41,339 nucleotides of DNA from positions 212,320 through 253,658 of the forward strand of contig KN817562.1 of the NCBI GenBank assembly GCA_000827495.1, read 5' to 3'. Position 1 is the first letter of the stretch. Every line of letters starts with the position of its first letter. Of the stretch, positions 11,984 to 22,492 are shown piece after piece. The DNA comes from Hypholoma sublateritium FD-334 SS-4 (Eukaryota; Basidiomycota; Agaricomycetes; Agaricales; Strophariaceae). The notes below the pieces were generated by a model. That model did not search any database and was not told where the DNA came from. It saw only the letters and a list, made by a program, of their open reading frames with translations. The position numbers and the translations under genes were made by a program.

Positions 11984-12667
11984 TTGAGAAGGTCAGAAAG
12001 TCCGCGCCGCTACTCAAGGACGCTGTAGAACAATACTAGGACAATAGGACATATATTATTTACTTCCACCATGTACATGTTTTTCTCCCGTACGTGATAC
12101 GAAATCCTGCCGCAAGTCCTTAGTCTGGACGTCGTGGTGCGTACTCATCAGCACTGTTGGCTGCGGGGAAATCTCAGCAAGCAAGCAGGAGTCCTTTTTC
12201 GTCCTAAAACTAAACATTACTTGAGTTGTTCATTTACTGGCAATTTGAACCCATCGAAACGACACATCGCAGGGAAGAACGATATCGAGGTTGACTGTTA
12301 TGCGCAACTTGAAAACCTTCGCTTTGAATCATATCCTATGCCTCGTTATAATTTGACTCAGGCACCACAAAATGCTCGAGAGGCATCGCCACGAAATTAC
12401 AGTGGCACGAATACGATAGCTCTTCGTGACATTCTCGTACATGTGAGCGTAAAGGCAGATAAAATCAGGATTGTGCGTACCAGCCAAGCACCAGCAGCAA
12501 GCGATGATCGTTGAGAAAGCAGAACACCAATATTTGGCCTTAGCGACGCTACTGGTAAATTACCGCAGAAGTTGTCGTCCGTGAATCATGGAGAAGGGGA
12601 AAATGTCCGAAGTTATGCTAAACTATATCGTCCTTGGCGGCAGGTGGGTGTCTCTCTGCCTATACAC
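11984..12667. other. Convergent intergenic region between kinase copies B and C
   Basis: Shared 3' flank of two converging genes. The open frame 12134-12514 (+) begins with GTG, has no ATG in a good position and no recognisable domain; I do not call it a gene. Confidence 0.5.
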
Positions 12668-13534
12668 TTAATCTTTTCGTGAGCGCAGCATGTCAGCTAC
12701 CTCCGCCAGCCATGCCTTAACGTCGCCCCCCCACCCGCCGAAGCGCCGCATCCGCCGGCGGGCGACATCACTGCCGCTCCCGATTCCTACGAGAGCCATG
12801 CGCTCACCGTTCTCTTCGCGCCGTCTCCAATGGTCCCAGATACACCACCAGAAGATGCTATTGCGCGAGAAGAAGACCTGCATTGGACTTTCGTGGCAGC
12901 CGGGGCTGCTTGGCGGTGCGAGGCGGAAGAAGCGTAGGAACGTGCGCAAAACGACCCGCGGGAAGTAAACGTATAGAGGCGGGTCGAGCCCTAGATGGTA
13001 TCGTTGTATCGTTCCAAGTAGGTCAGCACTTATTGATGAATATGAACGACAAACTAACAGATTATGTCTGTCGCCTCCTCGAACGCCGTGTTCCCCCCCA
13101 TCTGCGTATAGTTCCCGTCTACAACCCATCCACGCGGATCTGCGTCTAGCGCAGCACGCAGATTCGCGCGGAACACTTCGTTCGGACGAAGCACCCACCC
13201 TGGGTCGTAGAATAGCTCGTCCAACGCGATGAAGGGTACGCCGAGCAGCGCAGCGAGCGCCTCGCCTGTCGTTGTCTATGCCAGTGGATAATGCATCGAC
13301 TCAGTTAGGGTCACTCCATTGAGCGCGCTTCGAACGCGCACCTTGCCCGTGCCTACGACAAAATTAGTTAGCATGTGCTCTATGTCTCGTATAAGAACAC
13401 CTGGACGTACCACTGTTTCCGACGAGGTGTATGCGATAACGCCCGTGGGCGTCTCCAAGCAGCGGGGGTATCCTTCCCACGCCGACACCAGTCATTGCTT
13501 CAGCACCACCAATGGAAACAACTGGGTCAGACAT
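12668..13534 (-). CDS. P-loop kinase-like protein, copy C
   Basis: On the minus strand, exons 13534-13411, 13352-13342, 13275-13059 and 12990-12668 give 224 residues. Walker A is GNSGTGKT (39-46), its GTGK coming from the 11-nt exon. Next come IALDELFYDPGWV, WVVDGNYTQMGG, IIWLDPPLYVYFPR, SSPGCHE and RRMRRFGGWGGDV. The bacterial-type DGNY motif is kept here, unlike in copies A and B, and the first Cys of the CxPGC motif is replaced by Ser. The ATG at 13534 is used because the frame is open from there; an internal Met lies 13 codons on. Substrate unknown; the fold assignment is strong. Confidence 0.82.
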
Positions 13535-13958
13535 GAACGTTGAACACAGACCCGAAGCACTCTAAGAGTGTTGCTTTAAATATAAAGAGGGTTTGTTCAT
13601 AGCGGCGTTGACAACCCTATGAGGGAAAGAAGTCATGCGGCGCGCTGAATCGGGCGCCGCCGGCCCGTTGTTCAGATCCAAAGGCGGAGCAATAAAGCAT
13701 CCCAGTACATACTGACATGGACGACCCACTCAGAGAATTCAAATATCATCAGTCCCAGTACTCGGTACATAATCGGGTCCATAATCCTCCCCGTAACGTG
13801 CAGCCCAACAACAGGTAACATGTTGGACTCCGACTGTTGTCTCGATGCTCTTGTCGAGGAGCCAATCAGCCTAGGTACCTGGAAGTAGTGGGCCTTGTCC
13901 AGCGACCAATTATATATGATAAAGGAACCCGCTCAAAAAGTTCATTGTCGGCGAACCG
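13535..13958. other. Intergenic region
   Basis: Promoter side of kinase copy C. A GC-rich patch lies around 13637-13675. No gene was recognised; the open frame at 13837-14115 (+) overlaps the F-box remnant on the other strand and looks like its shadow. Confidence 0.45.
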
Positions 13959-14933
13959 CTACCAGAACCTTCGGCGGTCCCTGGGGCGCTGCAATGCACG
14001 AGCGGAAATAAAGCCACGAAGTGCTTTCACGCTCGCTAAATCTAGGACAGTCTTGGAGGTAGACATCTTATATGCCGGTACACATAGATATTTGGTATCG
14101 CTGAACAGCCAGTAGAAAAGCTCGGTGACACCTTCGCAATCCTCAATGTGAAGCTGTCGCGAGCAGAATTGCGCAATCGCACGGTACCGATTGTTGTATG
14201 TCGGATAATATGGCCCAAAAGGTATGCTCGCAAGCTCAAGATAAGAAAGGTAGATTCCCGACGACATGCACTCGCTGCTGGGAATATCGCATCTTTGAAA
14301 CGCCATGTGGGTGTTTAACCCATTATCTGGCAACACTTACACGGAATGGGCGAAAAAAGTTTTGATGAAATCGCTAGAGGCACCGTCAAGCTCAACAATA
14401 TCTTGGGTTTTTGGCCGTCCACGTAATGCTTTGTCGGAGTATACGCAAGGGAGAGGTCATATAGCGTAATTGAATGATAGGAGTTTATGTCGCCGAGAAA
14501 TTTTATGAATGCCCGGAATGTGCGGCTGCGGTTATGAGTCTCGCTGTTGGACTCGAGAAATTTGAATTGGGTGACCGATAGTTGGCGCAGAAAGCTGTGA
14601 GCTAGAAACCGCAGGTACTGCAGATAGTAAAGAAGACTGGTATATGAGATTGAATGAAATTGACCAGTGACGTGTGAGGGAGGGCTCCAAGTTCTCGAAG
14701 ACTGCGTTTGGGGTCGCTTTCACGTAAACCAAGGAAATTTTTCGTGTTTGAGAAGACTTTGACTTCAATGGTATCTTCCGCGGAGTTGACTAAAGTCAAA
14801 AGGTACTTATCTAGGAGCGGCGACCGGGTTCGTTTGCCACATCAATAACAACATCCTCCCACCATTCGGGTTTTGACTTGAGGATGGCAAGCCAGCGAGT
14901 GCATACGGATGCCACATTGTACGGAAATATAGT
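13959..14933 (-). pseudogene. Eroded F-box-type gene
   Basis: Read on the minus strand, coding-like blocks appear in changing frames. The first (about 14930-14815) contains VASVCTRWLAILKSKPEWW, which fits the second half of an F-box (VC..W..I..S.P..W). A block from about 14825 to 14605 has SPLLDKYLLTLVNS. Further blocks with ELDGASSDFIKTFF (about 14400-14340) and QFCSRQLHIEDCEG (to 13959) look like the leucine-rich tail of such proteins. At least two frameshifts, near 14820 and 14605, interrupt it; a third break near 14400 could be a frameshift or an intron. The F-box N-terminus itself is not intact. F-box proteins are SCF ubiquitin-ligase adaptors, very numerous in Agaricomycetes. I infer a pseudogene; sequencing indels are possible, since undetermined bases occur 1.5 kb away. 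Confidence 0.6.
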
Positions 14934-15614
14934 TTAGGTTTTTGTTTTCCTCGCTTTTGGTAAAGTTAGTGCGGCGAGATATTGCAGTCTACTTGATGTC
15001 CACAAGTTCGGTCGGGAGACTGTCCATGTAGCTTTGCTTATGTGGAAGTGTGTATCAGGTAGAAGTTGAAAGCTGGAAAATGGCGATTTGGTCAAGGTTT
15101 GAGTCACTGCCAAATGAGTCAAGTCACTGCGTCGGTCCGACTCGGACGTCCCAAAAATTCCGTTCAACTCCGTCGGTAACGCGACCACGTGATATCTCAG
15201 ATACTCTCAGGACTCGCGGCCCGGCCCCTGTCGGGCCCCTGCCAGCAGCAATTCAGTTCTGATAAGCACTGCGTCCTTGCCCCGTCCACGAATAAAGATT
15301 AATATCGTCACGGTAGATATTAACCTCCAGACGGTAAGTGGATCGACTTTATCATCAACAGCGGTATCGGAGTCTGCGACTAATAATGATATCAACCATC
15401 GAAATGAAAAAGATTAGAGCTACGCTCCGTTCCACGTTCCAATGCAGGGCGCCATGAAGATGAGGTTTTGAAAATCACTCCAGTCGTGGCCAAGTATATG
15501 GTAATCATCTTCTACGTAGAGGTATGGTACCAAAACGGCGTCTCTCTTCCTGCGGCCAGGGCAGATGTATAATGGGACACGGCGTCCTCGGGCAACGGGC
15601 GCTCATTTTCCAGC
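14934..15614. other. Intergenic region upstream of F-box remnant
   Basis: On the minus strand an open frame to 15188 contains LPTELNGIF, which could be the start of the broken F-box gene or chance. Otherwise nothing was recognised. Confidence 0.35.
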
Positions 15615-16459
15615 TCAGTCCTTTTTAGAGCGCAGCATTGCAGCGACATCCCTGAGCCATTCCTTCACATCAGTCCCCCAGCCGCCAAACCGGCGCATCT
15701 TGCGCCCAGCGACGTCGCTGCCAGCCTCGATGCCAATCAACTCCATGCGCGCCGCGTTCCGTCGGCGCGTGTTCCAGTGGTTAGAGAGGCACCACCAGAC
15801 AATGCTCTTATGCGAGAAAAACACCTCCGTAGGGCTTTCGAAGCAGCCTGGGCTACAAGGCGGGACAAGCCGAAAGAGGCGCAGAAAGGTGCGGAGGAGG
15901 AGACGCGGAAAATAGACATAGAGCGGTGGGTCTAGCCCTAGATATGGTCCAAGCAGGTGGGTCAGCGCTCGTCATTGCACGCCAATGACGGACTGACAAA
16001 TGATATCCGTCGCCTCCTCGAAAGCCATACCTCCGCCCGATTTCGTGTAGTTGCCGTCCGCAACCCATCCACGCGCGTCTGAGTCGAGTGCGGCTCGCAG
16101 CCTCGCGCGGAACTCGTCGCTCGACGTCTGAACCCAGCCCGGGTCGAAGAGGAGCGTATCCAAGGGTATGAATGGAACGCCGAGCAGTGTCGCGAGCGCC
16201 GTACCCGTCGTGGTCTGTGCAAAGCACCTACGCAAGGAACCCCTTGTACACGCAGACTGTGACGCACCTTGCCTGAGCCTACACATGCAGAGAATGTGTC
16301 AGCCTGTGCCGATCGACGCCACGTAAAGCTGGGCTTACCACTGTTTCCGAGGATGTGCACGCGATAGTGCCCGTGCCCGTCGCCGAGAAGGGGGGGGATT
16401 CTCCCTGCGCCGTCGGCGACCACAGCATNGGCACTNTTGGGGACTCCTGGAATCGACAT
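15615..16459 (-). CDS. P-loop kinase-like protein, copy D
   Basis: On the minus strand, exons 16459-16339, 16278-16268, 16214-15998 and 15937-15615 give 223 residues. Walker A is GNSGSGKT (38-45), followed by IPLDTLLFDPGWV, WVADGNYTKSGGG, IIWLDPPLYVYFPR, CSPGCFE and RKMRRFGGWGTDV. All exon lengths except the first equal those of copies B and C. Two undetermined bases fall in exon 1 (codons 8 and 11), so those residues are uncertain but the frame is not. Closest to copy C in the DGNY and FDPGW segments. Predicted nucleotide-binding enzyme of unknown substrate. Confidence 0.82.
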
Positions 16460-16492
16460 GGCTGCTGNGAAACCTGGAAATTACGCGGACCN
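16429..16492. other. Four undetermined bases
   Basis: N occurs at 16429, 16436, 16468 and 16492. The first two fall in exon 1 of kinase copy D, the others just upstream of its ATG. This marks locally poor sequence or collapsed near-identical copies. Confidence 0.95.
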
Positions 16493-16954
16493 GGATGGCA
16501 ACCCTTGAGTCATGCACAACTCCGGAACCGCGGGCCGGAAAGGCACGAGGCGCCCATATATCAATCTAATCAATGGATCAGTTCAAAATAATCTCATCAG
16601 CGCAGTGGCATTGCGGCGCAGTGGTTCGCAGCACGCACTTCTACCTCAAACCACCCCAGGAACTGGTGAAAGTAATCCGCCGTACGCTGCGGCGCGTGCT
16701 TCTCGCTCGCGTGTTCGCAACTGGGTCTTCTATCGATCGTCTCACGCGAACTTTCACACTGCCACTCTCGGGCGAGTCCTACATCCTCGGTCTTCCTTCC
16801 GTGCACCACGCAGGTTATCCGGAAAATATGATATCATGTGGAAGCGATTGCAGTGCAACTGGGTATATCCTGCGCTCGGGATCCTAGACCAGAGCCGCAG
16901 TGACTCCCACCTCGATGTCGTGCTGCTTACCTCGTAGTCCGACCTCTTCTGCGC
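16460..16954. other. Intergenic region upstream of kinase copy D
   Basis: Overlapping open frames on the + strand (16512-16937 and 16573-16887) have no recognisable domain and may be chance in GC-rich sequence. Confidence 0.4.
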
Positions 16955-17143
16955 TCACTGGATGTCTTCCGAGAGGACCACCGGCGCAAAGTCGCGTGGC
17001 AGGTCCACGGACTCTGTCTGATGCGGTGGATCTTCTAGCCAATCTCCACTGCGCGCCGTGTCCGTGTGTCTGCGGCGCAGCGAGATCAGGGCGGCGAGCG
17101 CTGCGTCTAAATCTTCTTCGCTTCTCGCTGATTGACGGGCGGC
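16955..17143 (-). pseudogene. Orphan coding-like segment (possible terminal exon)
   Basis: On the minus strand a 62-codon frame runs from a possible acceptor (CGACAG) to a TGA at 16957-16955. Its composition is protein-like: an acidic/alanine-rich helix containing EEDLDAALAALISLRRR, then DWLEDPPHQTESVDLPRDF. No matching upstream exon was found between 17144 and 17700. It may be the last exon of a lost gene or a fragment moved here by duplication. Family not recognised. Confidence 0.3.
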
Positions 17144-18397
17144 CTGTCGTCATTCTCTGCTGCAGTAGAAAGCCCCTTCAAGAGCTTTAATCGAAGTCTT
17201 GGGGTGCTATTTCTGCTCTATGGGTGCTCTCGTAAATTCTGGCTAGTCAACGGTGGGGTTGGGGATGCCCAGAAAATGAAGGACCATGTGCTGCATACTG
17301 CATGCTGTGCTTTCTGTGATTCAAAAGGAAAAATGTCGAGACAAGCGGGTCTTTACTACGTTCCCAGAGTACATCGGCCATCATGATATTACAATGGCAC
17401 GTCCAACCTTAGAGTAAGTGAGCCGTTCCCATAGATATGTCTGTGGAAATCCTGGTTTCAAGCTAATCTCAAACCCCCGCGGTCGGGATTACTGGGCTTC
17501 CCACTAGACTTCAAAAATCTTAGCTATCACTTTGCGCGCACCCGACGGGATTTCTACCGCTCTCGCCTGCGATTTACTCTGGCGAGGCTGATCTCGCTGG
17601 TCTCGCTCCAGCAGGCCAACCTGCCCTTTAAATTTACAATCTGTACATATCCGGTGGACAGGGGACGTGATACTTCACCCCCTGAAATTTGAGTACAGAG
17701 ATTCACCATGATAAGACATTACAAAAACAAATGTTCTGATGCTCTGCGACCCGCCCTATGGCTGACACTCGTTTCCATCCTTTGCCTAATGCCTCCCCCT
17801 GAATCTACTCCAATAAATTGGTTCCCCACCGTGCTAAAAAATTCTGATTACCATTAATACCTAGCCAGGAGCCAGCTTCGGAGAAGTATTATGAAGTGGT
17901 GCCTTCCGCGCCTATCAGAGCCCGCCGGCGATCCAGCTTGACATTGGCCCGGGCCTCACCTGCCCCTATCGTCAAGAAGACTACCAAAAAAAGAATTTGC
18001 TCTGCACCTCCACCGCAGCGCTGCCCCACGGTTGAAACGTGGAATACAGTTACCAAAACATATGCTGTCCGGTATCTGGTACTACCGCAGGAGCTGCGCT
18101 GTATTTGGCGGCGAGCGTGCGCCACATCAAAACTGCGTGTGTTGTAACTTGCTTTTTGGACAAATATGTAGCGCGATGGTTGAAACGTTGAGGTACTATT
18201 ATTGGTGCCCGTTCACGTCCTTGGGGATAGACTAATATTCGATATGGGGCCACGTATACATGACATCAATACATCCACGTTGTATCGATCCCCAACGGTC
18301 TATTGGGGCAATTGAAATGAATCGGTATGGAACGTTATCCATTGACGACTGTATCAGAAAACACCTTCAATACTATGTGCACCGTGCCACCGTGAAG
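17144..18397. other. Gene-poor region
   Basis: No gene was recognised. Short similar words (GGTTGAAACG near 18032 and 18178) recur, but no terminal repeats or transposase frame is visible. Confidence 0.45.
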
Positions 18398-20099
18398 TTA
18401 ATGAATTTTCTTTTTCTTCGATATCGGTAGATTACCCGGCATCGACGCTTCCGGGAAGTTTGCTTCTCGTTTCCCCACAGACTTCATAGCAGATTGGAAG
18501 ACGCTAAAGCGATTCTTCAAGATGGTGTAAATGTCGAGATCAAACTTTACGCATTGTAACCCAAGTGGCTCAACCCGCAGCGCCCCCTTGTGGTAGAGAT
18601 CGGAAAGGACATTTTTGAGCGACTTGGTCAAGTCGCTCCCGGAGGTCAGCGCCTCAGCAAGAGCTGGCCAGAACTTATAACTAACTGTCAGGGCACTTTT
18701 TCAGTTTTTACCATGGGAAATAACTCACAATATGATCGATTTGCTGCGCCGAAATTCCCTCGGGGCACTGCGTCCGGATGTCAATCGCCTTGTAGAGCCC
18801 CGCGTAAAATACCAGGCCACGACGCGTCGTATAGAAAAGGTGGAATGTGCGTCCATATAGTGGAATAAACTCCGAGCCTTCGGTCCAGGTTGTATATTCA
18901 GTACCGTTGAAAAGATGCATCGGCCCCAGTGCAATTCCGTGCACATGATCCGAAGAGCACCATGAGATACGACCTGGGAGGCAGAGTAGATTCGAAGCCA
19001 CTCTTTCGAAAAGAAACCCCGTTCAGTGAAAGCGAAGCATCTCCGAAAATAGACTGCCTACTCTTTCAACTGAGGATCCTGATAGAAAATGTGAGCGTAT
19101 CAGTAATTTCATACAAAGCGCCCCGAGTTAGTCTGTATACATACGGCGGCAATGTAGGATTTTAAATCCATGGAGCTCAAGCCAACTGGATCCAATTTAG
19201 GTTGTCGCAGACGGTCAATGGGCTTTGGGAGAACGGACATGAATTTGTAGACATCTTGACGAGTGTGCATTATCACCTGCGTTTTTTGCCATTAGACATC
19301 ATGTGTCCGAGACGAACAACACTTATATGACTTACTGCGAGATCAAGAGGCGCAGTAATCTGGGAGGGAACAGCCTCCTTGTTAGCGCGTGTTTCAGCCT
19401 TCTCTTCTTCAAGTTTCCCTAGTTTTTGCTTCACCCCTTCATACCGTTTTTCCAAATCGAACATTTTAATCTCTAACTCCTTGAAAGCCTTTTTTACCGA
19501 CAAGGTCAGTCCACAATGGACACAGCCAAAGAAACAAGCGTTACATCACGAATTTGATTCCTGGCTTCCTTTTGGGACTTGTATTTTGCGTAGTAGGTTT
19601 TATATGCTTCTTCGAAATTCTGCGCCTGTTCGTCCCCACCTGTATCAGTTGACACTGATTTTTCTGTACGCTCGAGTTGCCTCTCGAGGGGCATGTCGCA
19701 CGAAGGTTCGGTGTGTTCCTAGAATTCCACCGTCGTTGAACGTTGACAGCTCATATACGTATTTCGCATCCTAAATAAGTAGCGAACGCACCTGTTTGAC
19801 CCCGACTTTACTGTCTCGCAGTTCATCCAAGCTATCCCGAAGGAGGTGGTTCTCTGAGCTCATTGCCTCAAAGTTGCTCGTCATGACCTTCAGCGCATAT
19901 TCGGCGGCGGCCGCGCGGTCTTTCTGGATCTACACGTCTCCCCCCATTAACAAAAATATGAACAGAGTCCATCGATAATATAACTGACTTTCGACTCATC
20001 CTCCGTCTCTTTTACCCGCGACCGGGCGAGCTTCAGCTCCTTTCCCATTGCCGAGAGCATTTCGGACAACAACTCTGGGTCAAGATTTCCAGGGTCCAT
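18398..20099 (-). CDS. Coiled-coil protein with DUF6697-like C-terminal domain, copy 1
   Basis: On the minus strand, eight exons give 424 residues: 20099-19989, 19929-19792, 19718-19545, 19488-19336, 19276-19145, 19078-19062, 19002-18729, 18673-18398. The first half is charged coiled coil (MDPGNLDPELLSEM..., then ELKLARSRVKETEDE, EAYKTYYAKYKSQKEARNQI and a Lys/Glu-rich exon 4). A middle TRQDVYKFMSVLPKP segment leads to a globular domain with LCLPGRISW, ALGPMHLF, LYGRTFHLFYTT, LVFYAGLYKAIDI and ALRVEPLGLQC. This resembles the fungal domain catalogued as DUF6697 (assignment from memory, moderate). Tail: Lys-rich SKKKKIH, possibly nuclear targeting. The 17-nt exon 6 and most junctions match copy 2; one coiled-coil exon present in copy 2 is missing here. 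Function unknown. Confidence 0.75.
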
Positions 20100-20382
20100 G
20101 GTTCAGCCAGTCGGCGAGAAACCAGGCGAAACGACGCAGACGATGCTTGACAGTACGGGAGAAAGAAGAGTATACACGTCCCGGGCGAAGCAACCTTACG
20201 TACAAAAATGCAGCGTGTTGAATACCTCGGATGTTTATTATGTACATGTCATAAGCCGAAGCCAAAAGCTAATGAACCTCATCCCCGTTGAATCCTCGTC
20301 CGATTTTGACAATATGTAGCAGCCCGGCCACGATACAAATGAGCGTGAACTTTGAATCGATGATGATGGAATGTGTATGCGC

Positions 20383-22220
20383 TCATTTCTTCCTCGCCTT
20401 CTTGGATGGTGGTGGCGGTTGTTGTAATATATCTTCCGGGTAGTATCCTTTACGTTTTCCGTCCGATTTCGGCAAATTCATTGCGGATTGCACGGGAGTA
20501 AACCGACTGTGTAGCGAGTTGTAGATTTCGGTATCAAAGTCGATGCACTGGAGTCCAAGTGGTTCCACTTGCAGTGCCCCCAGCGTATACAGCGTTTTCA
20601 CGTCACTGCCAATTTTTTTCGATTGAGTAGTAAGATCGGCGAGAACCTTGTGTCTTTTATTTTTCGGTCAATGGTGAACTCCTATCTGGAGATGGATGAA
20701 AATCACTTTTCCTCGACATTGTTTTGCCGATATTCCACCAGGGCATTGTTTTCGAAGGTCGATGGCCTTGTAGAAGCCCGCATAAAATACAAATGTTCCC
20801 ACCGTATAGAAGAGATGGAATGTTTTTCCATAAAGCCCGTCGAATGCGTGACTTCTTCTCCAGGGAGAACCGGCGTGATCTTGAAGATGCATTGGCCCCA
20901 ACGCGAGGGCGTGTACTCTTTCCGGAAGGCACCAAACTATGCGGTCAGGGAGGCACAAAAAGTTTGTTCCTACCCTTGTCAAACAACAGAGAAGTTGACC
21001 AGCGAGAATATTTCCGAGACGAAAAAGACTTACTCATGTATATTGGTATCCTAAATGCCGAAAAAATCAGGGTAGAACATACCATGCCATGATCTGGCAG
21101 AAAGTACTTACACATTCGATGTATGCTTTCAGATCCAATGACGTCAGACAGACGGGTTCCAGGCGCTCGCGTGGCAAATTCTTGGTAGGTTTCGGAAGCT
21201 CTGACATAAACTGTTCAACATCTTGTCGGGTAGATAGATTCTACTCTTGCAGTCAGGAAATACAGTACATATCATCATCCCGAAGGGACTCACCATGCGC
21301 TTCGCCGCGTCCTAACGGTCCAAAATAGCACGCAAGGATTTAGCGTAGGGCGAGGAAAATCTACTAATTCCACTGACAGCCTTGGTACGCTCACTAAGTT
21401 GCTTCATTGCTTCTTTGAACCTCTCCTTCTTGTTCTCCAGCTCTGACGATGTTTGCTTCAATTCGGTCCAGGCCTGTCGATGGCTCGAGTTCTGTTGTTG
21501 TCGCATTCCAAGGCTAGTGACTGACACACCTTCTTCGCACTATTTTCACTTGTCCCCAGAGCCTTTTCTAGTCGTTCTTTCTCCTGCTCTGTTTCAGCCT
21601 TCAGCCGATCAAATTCCTGACAGTCGTTATATTAGACATATTCAAGATAAAATAAATAAGAATTCTACGTCGCGAAGTTGTCTCCTTTTCTCTTTCTGAG
21701 CTTTGTATTTCTGGTAATACAGTTCTAATGCCTGCTGGAGCGCCGGGACACCATTAGCTTCGGCAGAGGTAGGCTCCGCTGACGCCTTCTCTCCAAGCTC
21801 TTTGGGGTCAGTTAGGTCAGGATGGTTCCTCGCGACGGTTCCATCCATTGTTTCCTTTATACACACAGTAAAGTTAAGCAAGTCGACCACATATGAGACC
21901 TGCACCGCTCACCTGCTTCATAATCCCCGCCTTACTATCTGTGAATTCTGACAGATTGTCCTTCAGGCGGTGATTCTCCGCGCTTATCTCTTCAAAGTTC
22001 TTCGCCATCACTCGTAGCGCGTACTCAGCCGCATCTGCGCGATTTTGGAGGAGCTGGAAGAGGCGACCGCCTCAATGATGAAGTAGAGTGGATATGGGTT
22101 TACTTCACTTACCCCGGCCTGAATTTCCATTTCCTTGATTTTAGCCCGCGCGAAAGTCAATTCTTGGGCTATCTTTGATACCATGTCGGGGACCAGCTCG
22201 AGATTGGGGGGATCCATCAT
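20383..22220 (-). CDS. Coiled-coil protein with DUF6697-like C-terminal domain, copy 2
   Basis: On the minus strand, ten exons give 437 residues: 22220-22113, 22053-21913, 21854-21669, 21616-21530, 21473-21378, 21311-21294, 21240-21112, 21050-21034, 20974-20707, 20646-20383. Two adjacent Met codons start the frame; the second aligns with copy 1. The coiled-coil half has FEEISAENHRLKDNL and YYQKYKAQKEKRRQLRD. The linker TRQDVEQFMSELPKP matches copy 1. The C-terminal domain has LCLPDRIVWCLPERVHALAL, GPMHLQ, LYGKTFHLFYTVG and FVFYAGFYKAIDLRKQCPGG. The tail is Pro/Lys-rich (PPPPSKKARKK), possibly a nuclear signal. Only 283 bp separate its stop from the start of copy 1, so this is a tandem duplication. 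Function unknown. Confidence 0.75.
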
Positions 22221-22492
22221 GAAATCAGACAGGGAAGAAAATCGCGACGCAAAAAGCACAAGGGTTGACAGTGACCTGAGCGAATAAAGGAAGAATCGAA
22301 TCGCACAAATCGGCGAGTTTCGTTCTTCATTACGTACAAGGCAAGGGGAGCCGCAGGAATTACATAAATCGCGCGCTGAAAAAAAGCTTACATGAACATG
22401 GTTTCAAATAAAGGAACCTAGTCGCCATTGGGGACTTAGAAACCTAGAGACAAGCGGTAAACTACGATAAATAGTGCAAAACGGAGGGCAGA

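Noticed and set aside
12134..12514. 126-codon open frame between kinase copies B and C
   Set aside because: Starts with GTG, has no ATG in a suitable place and no recognisable domain.
17900..18240. Possible transposon remnant with repeated GGTTGAAACG
   Set aside because: Only short words repeat; there are no terminal repeats, target duplication or transposase frame.
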